DNA of 64,000 nucleotides from Bartonella bilalgolemi (GCF_023500045.1 NZ_JAMCOF010000008.1:7158-71157), one strand, 5' to 3'. Shown: positions 20,010-30,797, counted from the first letter of the stretch. Made by a program: numbers and translations. The notes: generated by a model from the sequence alone, not told the origin.

Positions 20010-20753
20010 TTAATCAATTAACCAATCTCCCATCGTAGCATTAACAAGAGTTAATGCAGCAACAGCTGCAGTGTCAGCACGCAAAATGCGTGGGCCTAAT
20101 GATACAGAAAATACAAAAGGATATCTCTTCAAAAAAACTCGCTCCTCTTCGCTAAACCCACCTTCTGGACCAATAAGAACACCCAACGGATTTGTTCCAT
20201 GTTTTTTAAAAAGAGGAATTGGGTTATAGGATTCGTTCAACTCATCACAAAAAAATAAAGCATGCGTCTTATCCCAATTTTCCAAAAATGTTTCTAATGA
20301 TACCGCAGGTGCACATTTTGGCAAAGATAAAATACCGCATTGTTCAGAAGCTTCTATAATATTAGCTTCTATACGCGCCATATTAATACGAGTAACTTGT
20401 GTATGATGCGTTATAACAGGATATAAAACAGATACCCCCATTTCTACAGCTTTTTGTATCATATAATCCAAACGCATATGCTTAAGGGGAGAAAAACAAT
20501 AAAAAAGATCCGAATGTGCCGTCTGCGACCTTTCCTGATGAATAAGGCGAGTCACCACAATTTTTTTTTTAATAAAAATAATCTTGGCAAGCCATTCACC
20601 ATCCTGCCCATTAAAAAGCAAAATTTCAGCACCTTCTTTCATGCGCAAAACATGCACAAGATAAGAAGCTTGTTGACCCTCTATTACTATTTCTTCGTTT
20701 AAAGCCAATAATTGCCGAACAAATAGTCTTTTTAATTTATAATTTGCACGCAT
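20010..20753 (-). CDS. rsmE: 16S rRNA (uracil(1498)-N3)-methyltransferase
   Basis: SPOUT-fold methylase acting on U1498 of 16S rRNA in the 30S subunit. From the ATG at 20753 it has 247 residues, the usual size; an upstream TTG frame start adds 17 unlikely residues. Seen: N-terminal PUA-like part (RLFVRQLL, ASYLVHVLRMKEGAEILLFNG), KHMRLDYMIQKAVEMGV, and the SAM-binding knot region LIGPEGGFSEEE followed by SLGPRILRADTAAVAAL. Sits upstream of gshA. Confidence 0.94.
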   Translation of the reverse strand: MRANYKLKRLFVRQLLALNEEIVIEGQQASYLVHVLRMKEGAEILLFNGQDGEWLAKIIFIKKKIVVTRLIHQERSQTAHSDLFYCFSPLKHMRLDYMIQKAVEMGVSVLYPVITHHTQVTRINMARIEANIIEASEQCGILSLPKCAPAVSLETFLENWDKTHALFFCDELNESYNPIPLFKKHGTNPLGVLIGPEGGFSEEERVFLKRYPFVFSVSLGPRILRADTAAVAALTLVNATMGDWLID

Positions 20754-20980
20754 AAAAAGCTTGTACCAGAGCTTTTTAGAATCGTCAAAAGAATGCAGCA
20801 ACAAAGAACAATCAACAGAAAAATTAAATCTATAAAACTAAATTATAATAAAATTTTTTTTACTTTTATAAGATATAACCGGAACAAATAGAATGTTAAA
20901 CAATTTTTAGTTTCATAAAACTTCATAATTAATAATACATAGTATTTACTTAATAGCTTACCTTATAATTGGAGAAAAAT

Positions 20981-21139
20981 ATGTCTGTTCAAAAGGCTAC
21001 AATTATCACTATTACCTCAATTCTAGTCTTTATTCTGGTTGCTATAGGAATTAGCTCAGTTGGAGCAGATGAGAATTGTGTAATTATCCAAGATGGCTAC
21101 TGTATTTCTACTCACTTCAACAGACATACACCAGCATAA
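20981..21139 (+). CDS. Small membrane or secreted protein, 52 residues, unknown function
   Basis: ATG at 20981 behind a good GGAG site six bases away, running to TAA at 21139. The product has a positively charged N-terminus (MSVQKA), one hydrophobic segment at residues 7-29 (ITSILVFILVAIGISSVGA) and a short polar tail with two cysteines (ENCVIIQDGYCIS) that could form a disulphide if exported. It could be a cleaved signal peptide releasing a 22-residue peptide or a single-pass protein. The good ribosome site and orderly layout argue for a real gene. Family not recognised. Confidence 0.6.
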   Translation: MSVQKATIITITSILVFILVAIGISSVGADENCVIIQDGYCISTHFNRHTPA

Positions 21140-21227
21140 ATACATACAAATAAGCATATTCTTAGAATTTTATATAAGACAATATTTCCTAAAATTCTCT
21201 ATATTACCACTAATAATGAAAAAAATA

Positions 21228-23108
21228 CTAGTTTTCATTATTATTTTTCTTGACGAAAAAACTGCCGAAATTTTTCTCTGTAGGACTGAATGAAAAAATT
21301 AAAGGTCGTTCAAGACTATTAGTGAGACACTCAATATCTTTGCATATAGTCTCTGAACGATTATTTTTCTGTAATTTTGCTCGTAATATCACATCATTCT
21401 GCTCATTCTTAGTATCAAAAATTTCTATTGCTCTATGAATAAACAAATTCCAATCTGTAGTATGCATTAATGCTTCTGTCACAAATATTGTACCATCTAA
21501 AAATTTCGCCTTAATATCCAAACGATCAAAATCTGTTGAATGCTTCTGATTATGCATTAAAAGAAACTGTTCATTTTTTGAAAATTTGTTTTGCAAATCA
21601 TTCAGATTATATCCTACCACTTGACCAGAGAACATATTCAATGTTAACTGCCCTTGCATCTGAGTAAGAATTTTTGACCAACAACTAGGAAACATCTGTA
21701 TTGTCATAATAAAATTGGTTTTTGCTTGTACAAATGGAGTAAGTCCTAAAGCTAATAAAATGGTTTGTGCATCAACAGAAGTACCTGAAGCACTTACTTT
21801 AATATGTGTTTTTTTACTATCTGGAATAATCTGGATATTGCTTTGAATAGAACCACCAAAAATGTTCACGTTTCCAAGATCAAAAATGCCATATCCGTTT
21901 TTAATTTGTATTGCGGCTGCCAAATCAGTAAGTGCAATATTACCTATTTTCGCTTGTGGCGCTGAAAGCCGCACATCCAACCCTATCTGATTTAAAAAAG
22001 CTAGATTAAAAAATTCATTTTCCTGTTCAGAGCAAAAAAATAACGATTTCATAACGTTAAAATCAAGCTTATCAAAACCTAAAGATCCAATAAGAATAGG
22101 TATATGATTTTTAAAATCAAATTCTAAAGCTCCACGTGCATTTGCTGTACCCATCATAAATATAACATTGTTCATTCGAATACGCGTCGGCTGTGCTAAA
22201 AAATGAGATTCCCACACAATAGGTATTTTCAACCCATGCCCCCAAAACTGATTGCCACCGATCCATGCTACTGTCTGATCCCAACCAGGGGAACGTAATG
22301 AAACCTTTCCGTCAAAAATATAATATTCAGATAACCTTGCCTGCCCTTCAAATGTTATACCACCACGCACAGAATTAAAACTTATCTTAAGTGAGCTTTT
22401 ACCTCCTGCTAAAAGAAACAAAGCTTGATCAGCATTAATTAATAATTCCGTCAGTTCTCCATGCCAACGGGCTTTGGCACGAAACTGTAATGCCTGTGTT
22501 AATCTAGGCCAATCTATCGATGCATTTAACTCTGTTATTTGTTCCATTACACTAGAAACGCCATCACGATACATCAGCGTACCATTTTCAATAATAATAC
22601 GTCCAAAAGGTTGATTTAAAAGGCTTGCTAAATCTGGATTATCAGGATTATGTTTAATAACTTCACGAGCATTCTGTATTGCCAAGCCTAATGCACCTTG
22701 CGACCGCAAAAGTGTATCAAAAAAATCAGATACTGTTTTAACAGGTTTATCCATAACAAATTTGGGATACATAATTCGCGTTTCCGAAAAAGAAATATGT
22801 CCCCAAAAAAGAGAAACTAAAGAGAGATCAACTTCTATTGATTCTACTTCCATTAAAGGTGCAACATTTTCAATTTTTGGCGTTAAAGTAACTCCTGAAA
22901 GAAACGCTTTTGGATAAGGAAAAAGTTTTAATCTTGGAGGATCGCGTAATTGAACATTATAGCCCGTCCATACACTTAAATCCTGTGCTAAACGGATACG
23001 AATCGCATCTGTTGATACAATATAGGGCAAAATAATAACAGCAGCCCCACCCAAAAAAACAATTGCGATAAAAATCCCACTTAAAAATTTTATTATTTTA
23101 ATGCACAC
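21228..23108 (-). CDS. AsmA-family envelope protein
   Basis: AsmA-like proteins are anchored in the inner membrane and reach into the periplasm; family members are tied to outer-membrane assembly and lipid transport. 626 residues, GTG start at 23108 behind AGAGG. Seen: N-terminal membrane segment (residues about 5-30, IIKFLSGIFIAIVFLGGAAV), the conserved AsmA start IRIRLAQDLSVWTGYNVQL with PYPKAFLSGVTL, long beta-rich middle, and a C-terminal AsmA_2-type region (GTSVDAQTILLALGL, MQGQLTLNMFSGQVVGYNLND). Stands between the small gene at 20981 and folD, facing away from folD. Confidence 0.88.
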   Translation of the reverse strand: MCIKIIKFLSGIFIAIVFLGGAAVIILPYIVSTDAIRIRLAQDLSVWTGYNVQLRDPPRLKLFPYPKAFLSGVTLTPKIENVAPLMEVESIEVDLSLVSLFWGHISFSETRIMYPKFVMDKPVKTVSDFFDTLLRSQGALGLAIQNAREVIKHNPDNPDLASLLNQPFGRIIIENGTLMYRDGVSSVMEQITELNASIDWPRLTQALQFRAKARWHGELTELLINADQALFLLAGGKSSLKISFNSVRGGITFEGQARLSEYYIFDGKVSLRSPGWDQTVAWIGGNQFWGHGLKIPIVWESHFLAQPTRIRMNNVIFMMGTANARGALEFDFKNHIPILIGSLGFDKLDFNVMKSLFFCSEQENEFFNLAFLNQIGLDVRLSAPQAKIGNIALTDLAAAIQIKNGYGIFDLGNVNIFGGSIQSNIQIIPDSKKTHIKVSASGTSVDAQTILLALGLTPFVQAKTNFIMTIQMFPSCWSKILTQMQGQLTLNMFSGQVVGYNLNDLQNKFSKNEQFLLMHNQKHSTDFDRLDIKAKFLDGTIFVTEALMHTTDWNLFIHRAIEIFDTKNEQNDVILRAKLQKNNRSETICKDIECLTNSLERPLIFSFSPTEKNFGSFFVKKNNNEN

Positions 23109-23429
23109 AATTTTCCTCTAAGCTCTCGTTCTTAACACAAACTAAAATCAAATATAATGAAGTGCAGAAAGATTTTTATACTCTTGCAGTCTATTATACA
23201 TGTTAATAGTTTAATTACTTCCACTTTTATCGAAATTTTATTGGAACAGCGACATCATTACTTTTTCAGTAAACAATTTATTTTTAAATATCTTCAAAGT
23301 ATTTTTAAAATATATGAGAATCATTTCACTACCTTTTTTATTCTAACTTAAACATTGCCATAAACTCTATTTTATTATCAGCAAATGCTTTATATAAAGC
23401 CAAACAGGCTTATCGAAAGGATTCCTCTT
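23109..23429. other. Divergent promoter region of the asmA-like gene and folD
   Basis: About 320 AT-rich bases between divergently read genes. Promoters for both must lie here, but I cannot mark boxes with confidence. No RNA gene seen. Confidence 0.45.
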
Positions 23430-24329
23430 ATGGATAATATTATTGACGGCAAAAAACTTGCCGAAGACATTCTGGTTAAAGTTAAAAATGAAACAAAAAA
23501 ACTCTACGATAATCATAAAATACAACCCGGTATCGCTGTTATTATTGTAGGAGATGATCCTGCAAGCCAAATTTATGTTTCATCAAAAAGTAAAAAAGCT
23601 GAAGAATGTGGCTTCCTTTCAATCAAACATGTCTTGTCCAAAGAAACACAAGAAAAAGAGCTCCTTCAACTTATCGAAACGTTAAATTCTGATCCTAAAA
23701 TCCACGGCATTTTGGTGCAACTTCCTCTTCCTGCTCATATCAATACAAACAATGTAACACAAAATATTGCTTTTCAGAAAGACGTTGATGGTTTCCACTA
23801 CATAAATATAGGAAAACTCACAGCAAATGTCTTTGAAGATACAATAGTTCCTTGTACACCAGCTGGTATTATTATGATGATTCAACAAAAATGCGGCAAA
23901 GATTTATCCGGTCTGGATGCTGTCATCGTCGGACGCTCTAATATTGTTGGGAAACCCATAGCAACCCTCTTAACAGCAGCCAATGCTACAGTAACGATTG
24001 CACATAGTCGTACCCGTGATCTTGATGAAATATGCCGTAGTGCTGATATTTTAGTAGTAGCTGTTGGTCATCCCAAGATGATTAAAAAAGAATGGGTCAA
24101 AAAAGGAGCTATTATTATCGATGTTGGTATTAATCGAATTGCAACATCAAAAACAGACAAAACAACAACCTATATTGTTGGCGATGTTGATTTTGAAGAA
24201 GTTAAGGAAAAAGCCGCAGCTATCACCCCTGTACCAGGAGGTGTTGGTCCTATGACTATTGCCATGCTTATGGTTAATACACTTAAAGCTGCTGCCCGAG
24301 CCCACAAATTACCTGTACCAGAATTCTAA
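23430..24329 (+). CDS. folD: Methylenetetrahydrofolate dehydrogenase / methenyltetrahydrofolate cyclohydrolase
   Basis: Bifunctional enzyme of one-carbon metabolism: NADP-dependent oxidation of 5,10-methylene-THF and hydrolysis to 10-formyl-THF. From the ATG at 23430 (AAAGGA upstream) 299 residues; the frame is open 15 codons further but that part is not family-like. Seen: [14 protein letters not shown] with the catalytic Lys, [31 protein letters not shown] (Rossmann part) and the signature [13 protein letters not shown] near the C-terminus. Confidence 0.97.
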   Translation: MDNIIDGKKLAEDILVKVKNETKKLYDNHKIQPGIAVIIVGDDPASQIYVSSKSKKAEECGFLSIKHVLSKETQEKELLQLIETLNSDPKIHGILVQLPLPAHINTNNVTQNIAFQKDVDGFHYINIGKLTANVFEDTIVPCTPAGIIMMIQQKCGKDLSGLDAVIVGRSNIVGKPIATLLTAANATVTIAHSRTRDLDEICRSADILVVAVGHPKMIKKEWVKKGAIIIDVGINRIATSKTDKTTTYIVGDVDFEEVKEKAAAITPVPGGVGPMTIAMLMVNTLKAAARAHKLPVPEF

Positions 24330-24427
24330 AAATTGTACATACCTTCATTACATTAATGATAAATTATTTCTTATTAATTTGCACATTTAATAATAAGAAA
24401 GAACATTTCATTCCTAAAATACTTTCA

Positions 24428-25156
24428 TTACTTTTTTGCTTCTTGTACTTCATTTTCTGCCGGAGACCAATAAACTTGAACGAGATGCTGTGCGTGATGT
24501 AAAACTGCTCTGATAGGCATTTCCATTTCAGATCCATTTCGACAAGCTTCCTCGAAACAAGCGTATTTTTGAGATCCTTCAAAATGAAGAGCAATAAAAC
24601 GAGATTGAATTATAACCGGCAAAGTCAATGTCAATCTTGGCTCAGCAATACTCTTTGCATAAATAGGTAAAACAAGTGCTTGTGATTGTAAGTCAAGTGC
24701 TTGCTCCAAACGATCACTATTTGGAAAAAAAGAAGCGGTATGTCCATCAATACCCATTCCTAAAACAATAACATCAAACGGCATAGGTAAGCTATTCACA
24801 CGATTAGCAGCTGAAAAAGCAGCAAGCTCAGCAGTTACTGCTTTATGATAAAGCCCTACAAAACGTGCTTTAGCAGCAAAATTTTGTAATAAATGGTGCC
24901 GCACACAATATTCACTTGAACGCTCATCGCTAATAGATACAAAACGTTCATCAACCAAAGTTATAATGATATTTTTCCAATCAATATCAACTTTCGATAA
25001 ATAATGAAAAAACAATTCTGATGTATTCCCACCAGAAACAGCTAGAACTGCTTGTTTACGCTCAAGAATAGAGACGCTAAGCTCTGCCGCAACCCTATCC
25101 GTTAATGCTAATGCTAAAGCAGAAGGTGTTTCAAAATTTAAACGGTTGATATTCAT
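24428..25156 (-). CDS. pgl: 6-phosphogluconolactonase
   Basis: Hydrolyses 6-phosphogluconolactone in the oxidative pentose phosphate or Entner-Doudoroff route. 242 residues from ATG 25156; the frame opens three codons earlier. Seen: LAVSGGNTSELFFHYL (phosphate loop), VDERFVSISDERSSEYCVRHHLL, VLGMGIDGHTASFFP with the catalytic His, and LTLTLPVI, all standard DevB/SOL-type Pgl motifs. In many Rhizobiales pgl is next to zwf; here it stands alone with an empty 600-bp stretch upstream. Confidence 0.95.
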   Translation of the reverse strand: MNINRLNFETPSALALALTDRVAAELSVSILERKQAVLAVSGGNTSELFFHYLSKVDIDWKNIIITLVDERFVSISDERSSEYCVRHHLLQNFAAKARFVGLYHKAVTAELAAFSAANRVNSLPMPFDVIVLGMGIDGHTASFFPNSDRLEQALDLQSQALVLPIYAKSIAEPRLTLTLPVIIQSRFIALHFEGSQKYACFEEACRNGSEMEMPIRAVLHHAQHLVQVYWSPAENEVQEAKK

Positions 25157-25774
25157 TTCATACATTATTATCGCCCCAAATAAATTATTCTATGTGCACC
25201 TATCACGTTCATTCAAAACAATTAAAACAAATATCCTATTAATGAACCATAATTATGCTAATGCATAGAGAAGTTGATTGTTTTCCATTCTTTAAGAATT
25301 AGATCAATCTAACACCCAACAACTTCATCATAATGCACAAACAATACTTTATTTGCACATAGCGCCAACCAATAAGCATTCAAAAGCACTAAAAATTATT
25401 CTCAGAAAACGCATCTGAAAATTCAAATCTCATGATATATAATAAAACTACAGACTTGTTGAAATTGAATCCTTCTTCATCAAATAATGGATAAGTAATT
25501 AATCAATTAGATCTTTTTCTACATTCATATTAAAAATATTATAAAAATAAATTTTAAAATCACAACAAATTCAGACATATTCTTATCTATCGATAAATAA
25601 AAAATTGTCTTCGTCCATGAAAAATTATCAATCATAACCTTATAAGCTATAATATTTTTCTATCACTTCCCTCTTTCCATAAATCACATAAACACAGTCT
25701 CACAAAAACTCATACTACAAAGCAGATAGATGCAAAATAAGTCATTAACTTTCCTCACTTCAAATCATGACTAA
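25157..25774. other. Intergenic, nothing recognised
   Basis: About 600 AT-rich bases between two minus-strand genes. No open frame, RNA gene or clear hairpin. The 3' end next to 25774 may hold the end of the oxidase transcript. Confidence 0.45.
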
Positions 25775-27058
25775 TTAAAAATGATCCATCAATGAAAACC
25801 AATTCATGGCTAAAAATATAAGTGGATAACGCAAAAATTTTCCACCTGGAAAAGAAGAAATTTTTAAATCTTGAAAATATGCAAAACGTTCATGCTTTCC
25901 GGATAACCATTCAGCATATAATTTCCCTATAAAGGGAGCTAGCATAACCCCATGCCCTGAATATCCGCCACAATAAGTAACACCTGGCATAATTTGGCGA
26001 ACATAGGGCATGCGTTCAACTGTAATTGCGACTGTTGCTCCCCAACAATGAGTCAAATTTATAAACCGTAATTGAGGATAAACTTCAATAATTTGTCGAT
26101 ATATACGTTCATTTAAGTTAATCGGATACCGATGATCATAACTTTCTACCCCTCCAAATAATAAGCGATTATCAATACTTTTGCGAAAATAACGAACCAT
26201 AAAACGAGAATCATCTACTGCTTCACCATTTGAAAGAATCGCACTATGCTCTGGTAACGGCTCGGTTGCTCCAATATATGAGCGAATAGAAACAATATTT
26301 TTCTCAACAAAACGCTGAAGTCCAAGTTTATAGGCATTGGTTGCTAATAAAACATTTTCAGCCTTAATGTTCGCCCGCTTTGTTAATACTACATACTGAT
26401 TTCCCTTTCGTTCTATTCCTGTTATCTGTGTTTTTTCATAAAGTTTAGCACCAGCCTTTTTTGCTTTTTTTGCCAACCACACAACAAATTTTAAAGGATT
26501 GATATGACCAGTTTCTGCATCATAGAGACCACCGTGATAAAAAGATGAGCCAAGTCGCTCAGCGGTTTCATTTTTATTCATAAAAGTAAGGCCAGAGTAA
26601 CCATAACGCTGCAATGTCTCAACATGCTTCTGATAAGCTATAATTTCACGTTTTTTATGGATGACTGAAAGCTGCCCTATCATAAAATCAATTTTACAAT
26701 CAGGTCTAATACACCAAGACAAAATATCTCTTTTAGCTTCTTCAGCTAAATCAAACAGTGCTTTACTTCGTTCAAAACCATATTTTTTCTCTAATGTTTC
26801 TACCCATTGTCGTTGCCCTGTTCCCAATTGTCCTCCATTGCGTCCAGAAGCTCCATCACCAAAACGCGAAGCCTCACATAAAATAACACTAACTCCATTT
26901 TTAGCTAAGTGATAAGCAGCTGAAAGCCCCGTAAAACCACCTCCAATAATAACCACATCACACTGTGCTTGTTCGTCAACGAATGGATACGAAGGACGTT
27001 CTTCTAAAGTATCTTCATACCAAGAATCTCCAGGAGAAATGGGATTATAATCGCTCAT
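25775..27058 (-). CDS. FAD-dependent amine oxidase (DAO fold, gamma-glutamylputrescine oxidase-like)
   Basis: 427 residues. The FAD-binding dinucleotide fold is seen at residues 34-61 (DVVIIGGGFTGLSAAYHL), then FGDGASGRNGGQLGTGQRQW typical of the PuuB/OrdL group, and a C-terminal GxxGHGV motif (CGGYSGHGVMLAPF). The next gene upstream, 11 bases away, is a glutamine-synthetase-like gene; the pair resembles puuA-puuB, which open the gamma-glutamyl route of putrescine breakdown. The rest of that pathway is not next to it, although an aldehyde dehydrogenase at 34.1 kb could take part. Exact substrate is inferred. Confidence 0.85.
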   Translation of the reverse strand: MSDYNPISPGDSWYEDTLEERPSYPFVDEQAQCDVVIIGGGFTGLSAAYHLAKNGVSVILCEASRFGDGASGRNGGQLGTGQRQWVETLEKKYGFERSKALFDLAEEAKRDILSWCIRPDCKIDFMIGQLSVIHKKREIIAYQKHVETLQRYGYSGLTFMNKNETAERLGSSFYHGGLYDAETGHINPLKFVVWLAKKAKKAGAKLYEKTQITGIERKGNQYVVLTKRANIKAENVLLATNAYKLGLQRFVEKNIVSIRSYIGATEPLPEHSAILSNGEAVDDSRFMVRYFRKSIDNRLLFGGVESYDHRYPINLNERIYRQIIEVYPQLRFINLTHCWGATVAITVERMPYVRQIMPGVTYCGGYSGHGVMLAPFIGKLYAEWLSGKHERFAYFQDLKISSFPGGKFLRYPLIFLAMNWFSLMDHF

Positions 27059-27069
27059 AGTAGAAATAC

Positions 27070-28497
27070 TTAAACATTCAGCAGAAGATATTCACGCTCC
27101 CACGGACTAATAACTTCCATAAAAATTTCAAATTCTTGTCGTTTAATAGCAGCATAAGTGCTCACAAATGTATCTCCTAAAATAGCACGCAATTCCTTAT
27201 CTTGTTCAAATAAATTAACAGCTTCAACGAGGCCACGTGGTAATTCAATATTATCAGAATTTACAGCTTTTTTTGTTGGTTTATCTGGCTCAAGTTTTTG
27301 TTGTAAGCCAATGAGACCACAAGCCAAAGAAGCTGCAAGTGCCAAATAAGGATTAGTATCTGATGAAGGAATTCTATTCTCAACACGCCGTCCCTGTGGA
27401 ACAGAACGTGGCACACGAAAAGCTGTTGTACGATTATCATATCCCCATCGCAAATTAACCGGTGCTGAGATTCCAGGCATGAGACGTCGGTAAGAATTAA
27501 CATAAGGAGCAAGCATAACAAGAGCTCCTGCCATATGTCTTTGTAATCCACCAATAAAGTAGTGAAAATATATACTTTCTCCACCATCCTCTTCTGTGAA
27601 AATATTCGCACCTGTTTCTTGATCTATAACAGATTGATGAATATGCATAGCAGATCCTGGCTGCCCCTGGATAGGCTTTGCCATAAACGTTGCATACATA
27701 TTATGTTTAAGTGCTGCCTCACGGATAGTTCTTTTAAACATAAAAACTTGGTCAGCTAATTCAATAGGGTCCCCATGACGTAAATTAATTTCAAATTGGC
27801 CTGCTCCTTCTTCATGAATAAGTGTATCAATTTCCAATCCTTGTGCTTCTGAAAAATGATAAATATCATCAATCACCTCATCAAATTCATTCACACCAGC
27901 AATCGAATATCCCTGTCCTCCTCCAATTGCACGCCCAGAACGACCAACTGGAGATACCAAAGGATAATCAGGATCGGGATTCTTTTGCACAAAATAAAAT
28001 TCAATTTCTGGCGCAACAACTGGCTTTAAACCCATCTGAGTATAAAAATCAATCACTGTTCTCAAAACATTACGCGGTGTATACTCAACGGTCTGTCCAT
28101 TTTGATAGATAATATCACAAATCACTTGTGCTGTAGGAGCCTCTTCCCACGGTACAATGGTCAATGTAGAAAGATCAGGTTCAAGGCGTAAATCACCATC
28201 TGCTTTTGGATATTCAAAACCATTGCCATCTTCAGGATAATTTCCTGAAATTGTTGACATAAAAACAGATGAAGGTAACGCTAATGATGTATCTGACGTG
28301 AACTTTTTAGAAAGCATCATCTTGCCACGTGCTACCCCTGCCTGATCAGGTGTAATACACTCGATATCCTCTACGTTTCGGAATGCAAGCCATTGTGAAA
28401 CTTGCTCCCAATCTTTTACACCACGTAATTTTTTGAGAAAATCAGAAACAGACTTACAATTTTTGTTCTTCATTTGTTTATCATTTTTCACAGTCAT
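27070..28497 (-). CDS. Glutamine synthetase family protein (gamma-glutamylpolyamine synthetase-like)
   Basis: ATP-dependent ligase of the GlnA fold, about 475 residues from ATG 28497 (a TTG five codons upstream is in frame). Seen: beta-grasp N-terminal part, the catalytic-domain motifs EIEFYFV, HEEGAGQFEINL, FMAKPIQGQPGSAMHIHQS (ammonia/ATP site) and RVPRSVPQGRRVENRIPSSD (ATP-binding Arg region). The adenylylation-site loop of true GlnA (NLYDLPPE) is not seen. With its neighbour oxidase it most likely acts on an amine such as putrescine instead of ammonia. The pairing supports this but substrate is inferred. Confidence 0.87.
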   Translation of the reverse strand: MTVKNDKQMKNKNCKSVSDFLKKLRGVKDWEQVSQWLAFRNVEDIECITPDQAGVARGKMMLSKKFTSDTSLALPSSVFMSTISGNYPEDGNGFEYPKADGDLRLEPDLSTLTIVPWEEAPTAQVICDIIYQNGQTVEYTPRNVLRTVIDFYTQMGLKPVVAPEIEFYFVQKNPDPDYPLVSPVGRSGRAIGGGQGYSIAGVNEFDEVIDDIYHFSEAQGLEIDTLIHEEGAGQFEINLRHGDPIELADQVFMFKRTIREAALKHNMYATFMAKPIQGQPGSAMHIHQSVIDQETGANIFTEEDGGESIYFHYFIGGLQRHMAGALVMLAPYVNSYRRLMPGISAPVNLRWGYDNRTTAFRVPRSVPQGRRVENRIPSSDTNPYLALAASLACGLIGLQQKLEPDKPTKKAVNSDNIELPRGLVEAVNLFEQDKELRAILGDTFVSTYAAIKRQEFEIFMEVISPWEREYLLLNV

Positions 28498-28676
28498 AAC
28501 ACGCCAATTCAAGAAAAATTAAGCTCTCTTTGTTATAACATCATTTTATATAATCAATATTATGCAAAAATTGCATCAGCTTAATTTTTATTTAAAGAAC
28601 ATAATAACGTCTATCCAGGTAAATACATCTAACGATTTTCTAAAATACCGTTTAATTTACTAAAAACAGTGCGAAA

Positions 28677-28753
28677 TGGTACGGTTGGTGGGATTTGAAC
28701 CTACGACCTCTGGTGCCACAAACCAGCGCTCTAACCAGCTGAGCTACAACCGC
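28677..28753 (-). tRNA. tRNA-His (anticodon GTG)
   Basis: 77 nt on the minus strand, CCA encoded. The 5' end reads GCGGTTGTAGCTCAGCTGG; the anticodon arm CTGGT-TTGTGGC-ACCAG gives anticodon GTG. The T arm contains GGTTCAAATCC. The first acceptor pair is G-U. Confidence 0.95.
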
Positions 28754-28854
28754 ATAAATACTTATTTTTGTTTGTGTGACATACGGAAGATCAAAAGAGT
28801 TTGCAAGCCTCTTTAAAAAAAACTTACACTTTTTATCAAAAAACAACAATTTTC

Positions 28855-29943
28855 TTATAAAGAAAGTGCGCATTTTGCCCAATTGTCAACATGATAATCA
28901 CGATAAGCTTTTATAGTATCAGTACCATCTTGCTGCATCAACTGCAAAATTTCTTTCATAATGGTCACAGCAATATTTGGTCCTTCATAAATCATTCCGC
29001 TATAAATTTGTATCAAATCTGCGCCAGCTTTAACTTTTTCCAAAGCTGTTTGTGCATCCCTCACACCACCAACACCAATGATTGCAATATTTTTTCCTAA
29101 TTTTTTACGCATTTTTGCAAGAACAATAGTAGAACGTTCAAATAATGGACACCCTGATAGCCCACCTTCTTCAGCAGTCCATCTGTTATTTGTGAGTCCT
29201 CGACGCGAAAGAGTCGTGTTAGAAACAATTAAACCATCAAAATCAGAAGCACTTATTTCTTGAGCCACATCATCCAATTCCTTCTCCGTCAAATCAGGAG
29301 AAATTTTCAAAAAAATTGGAATAGAGAATCCATGCTTTTCCTTTTGTTCGCTGCGCGCTTGCGAAATTGCCTGAATCAAAAAACGCAAGCTATCACGTAT
29401 CTGTAAATTACGTAAGCCTGGTGTATTAGGCGAAGAAACATTAAGCGCAAAATAATCAGCAACGCTGTAAAAGCAAGAAATACCAGAAACATAATCATCA
29501 ATCCTATTTACTGTATCCTTATTCGCACCAATATTGACTCCTACAATACCAACCCGTTTACGCGCACAAAGCTTACGATAAACAATTTGATATCCGTCAT
29601 TATTAAAGCCCATTCTATTAATAATAGCTTCATCTTCTATCAAACGGAAAAGCCGTGGTTTTGGATTTCCAACCTGTGGTTTTGGTGTAACTGTACCAAT
29701 TTCAGTAAAACCAAACCCTAAGCGTAAAATAGAATCTACAACTTCTGCATTTTTATCAAAACCTGCAGCAAGACCAATAAAATTTTCAAATTCAAGTCCT
29801 AAAATATTGACACATAAACGCTCATCAAAAATCTTCTGACAACAACCCAATCCACTTTTTAGTCCAGAAATAGCTAAACGATGCGCACGCTCTGGATCTA
29901 ACAGAAATAAAGCGGAACGACCAATACAACGAAAAAAACTCAT
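28855..29943 (-). CDS. pyrD: Dihydroorotate dehydrogenase (quinone), class 2
   Basis: Oxidises dihydroorotate to orotate in pyrimidine synthesis, passing electrons to the quinone pool; membrane-associated, FMN-dependent. 362 residues from ATG 29943 behind AAAGG. Seen: N-terminal amphipathic part ([14 protein letters not shown]), [60 protein letters not shown] with the class-2 catalytic Ser region, LKISPDLTE, and the FMN phosphate motif [20 protein letters not shown]. The tRNA-His gene lies downstream on the same strand. Confidence 0.96.
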   Translation of the reverse strand: MSFFRCIGRSALFLLDPERAHRLAISGLKSGLGCCQKIFDERLCVNILGLEFENFIGLAAGFDKNAEVVDSILRLGFGFTEIGTVTPKPQVGNPKPRLFRLIEDEAIINRMGFNNDGYQIVYRKLCARKRVGIVGVNIGANKDTVNRIDDYVSGISCFYSVADYFALNVSSPNTPGLRNLQIRDSLRFLIQAISQARSEQKEKHGFSIPIFLKISPDLTEKELDDVAQEISASDFDGLIVSNTTLSRRGLTNNRWTAEEGGLSGCPLFERSTIVLAKMRKKLGKNIAIIGVGGVRDAQTALEKVKAGADLIQIYSGMIYEGPNIAVTIMKEILQLMQQDGTDTIKAYRDYHVDNWAKCALSL

Positions 29944-30383
29944 GAAACTACCTTTATACAATAAAATCTATCTTTTGCATTTTATTGAAATTTTCGCGCA
30001 TCAAAAAACACCAATAAAGACAAAATAGCGTAAAAATGATGAAATAAATCTCTATAGTACAAAACTGTACAATATCACTAAGTGATTAACTTTACTCTAT
30101 AAATACTGGAAAAAATTCAGATAAATCACTGAGGTAATTTTATACATCTAACATATTTTCATAATTCATGATTTTTAATATAACTATTTTAATATAAAAT
30201 ACCTTTAATATTAACCTAAAATGAAAAATTCAGTGGGGCATTTTCATTTATCATAAGAATTTTGTAAAATATTGTTGATATTTACAGTATAATTGATCAA
30301 GTAAATTAAAATTCCTCTTTTCTTTTTTATTAAAAGCGATAGTTAAAATTATTATACATCGCACATATAAATAGGAAAACACA
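29944..30383. other. Divergent promoter region of pyrD and mscL
   Basis: About 440 AT-rich bases between divergent genes. No gene or RNA recognised. Confidence 0.45.
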
Positions 30384-30797
30384 ATGCTTAAAGAATTCAA
30401 AGAATTTGCTCTAAAAGGAAATATGATTGATTTAGCTATCGGTGTCATTATAGGAGGCGCTTTTGGTGGTCTAGTTAATTCAATCGTTAACGATATTTTT
30501 ATGCCAGTGATTGGTCTTATCACAGGTGGTATTGACTTCTCTAATATGTTTATTCAACTCGCTGGTGAAAAAAAAGCGACCCTACATGCTGCGAAAGAAG
30601 CAGGTGCAACCATTAGCTACGGAAATTTTATAACACTTCTTATCAATTTTCTAATTATTGCTTGGATTCTTTTCCTTTTTGTCAAAGGAATCAATAAAAT
30701 TCGCCGCCAACAAAAAGACGCAGAAAATCTAACAGGCATGTCTCTTGAAGAGAAACTTTTAACAGAAATCCGAGACCTATTAGCCAATAAAAAATAA
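30384..30797 (+). CDS. mscL: Large-conductance mechanosensitive channel
   Basis: Pentameric inner-membrane channel that opens under membrane tension to release solutes on hypo-osmotic shock. 137 residues, normal size, ATG behind AGGA. Seen: [20 protein letters not shown] with the first membrane helix (residues about 15-43, [20 protein letters not shown]), the periplasmic loop, second helix near 74-97 ([20 protein letters not shown]) and a charged C-terminal helix ([14 protein letters not shown]). Single gene. Confidence 0.96.
   Translation: MLKEFKEFALKGNMIDLAIGVIIGGAFGGLVNSIVNDIFMPVIGLITGGIDFSNMFIQLAGEKKATLHAAKEAGATISYGNFITLLINFLIIAWILFLFVKGINKIRRQQKDAENLTGMSLEEKLLTEIRDLLANKK

Noticed and set aside
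28652..28882. Minus-strand frame of 76 codons
   Set aside because: It runs through the tRNA-His gene and the end of pyrD.
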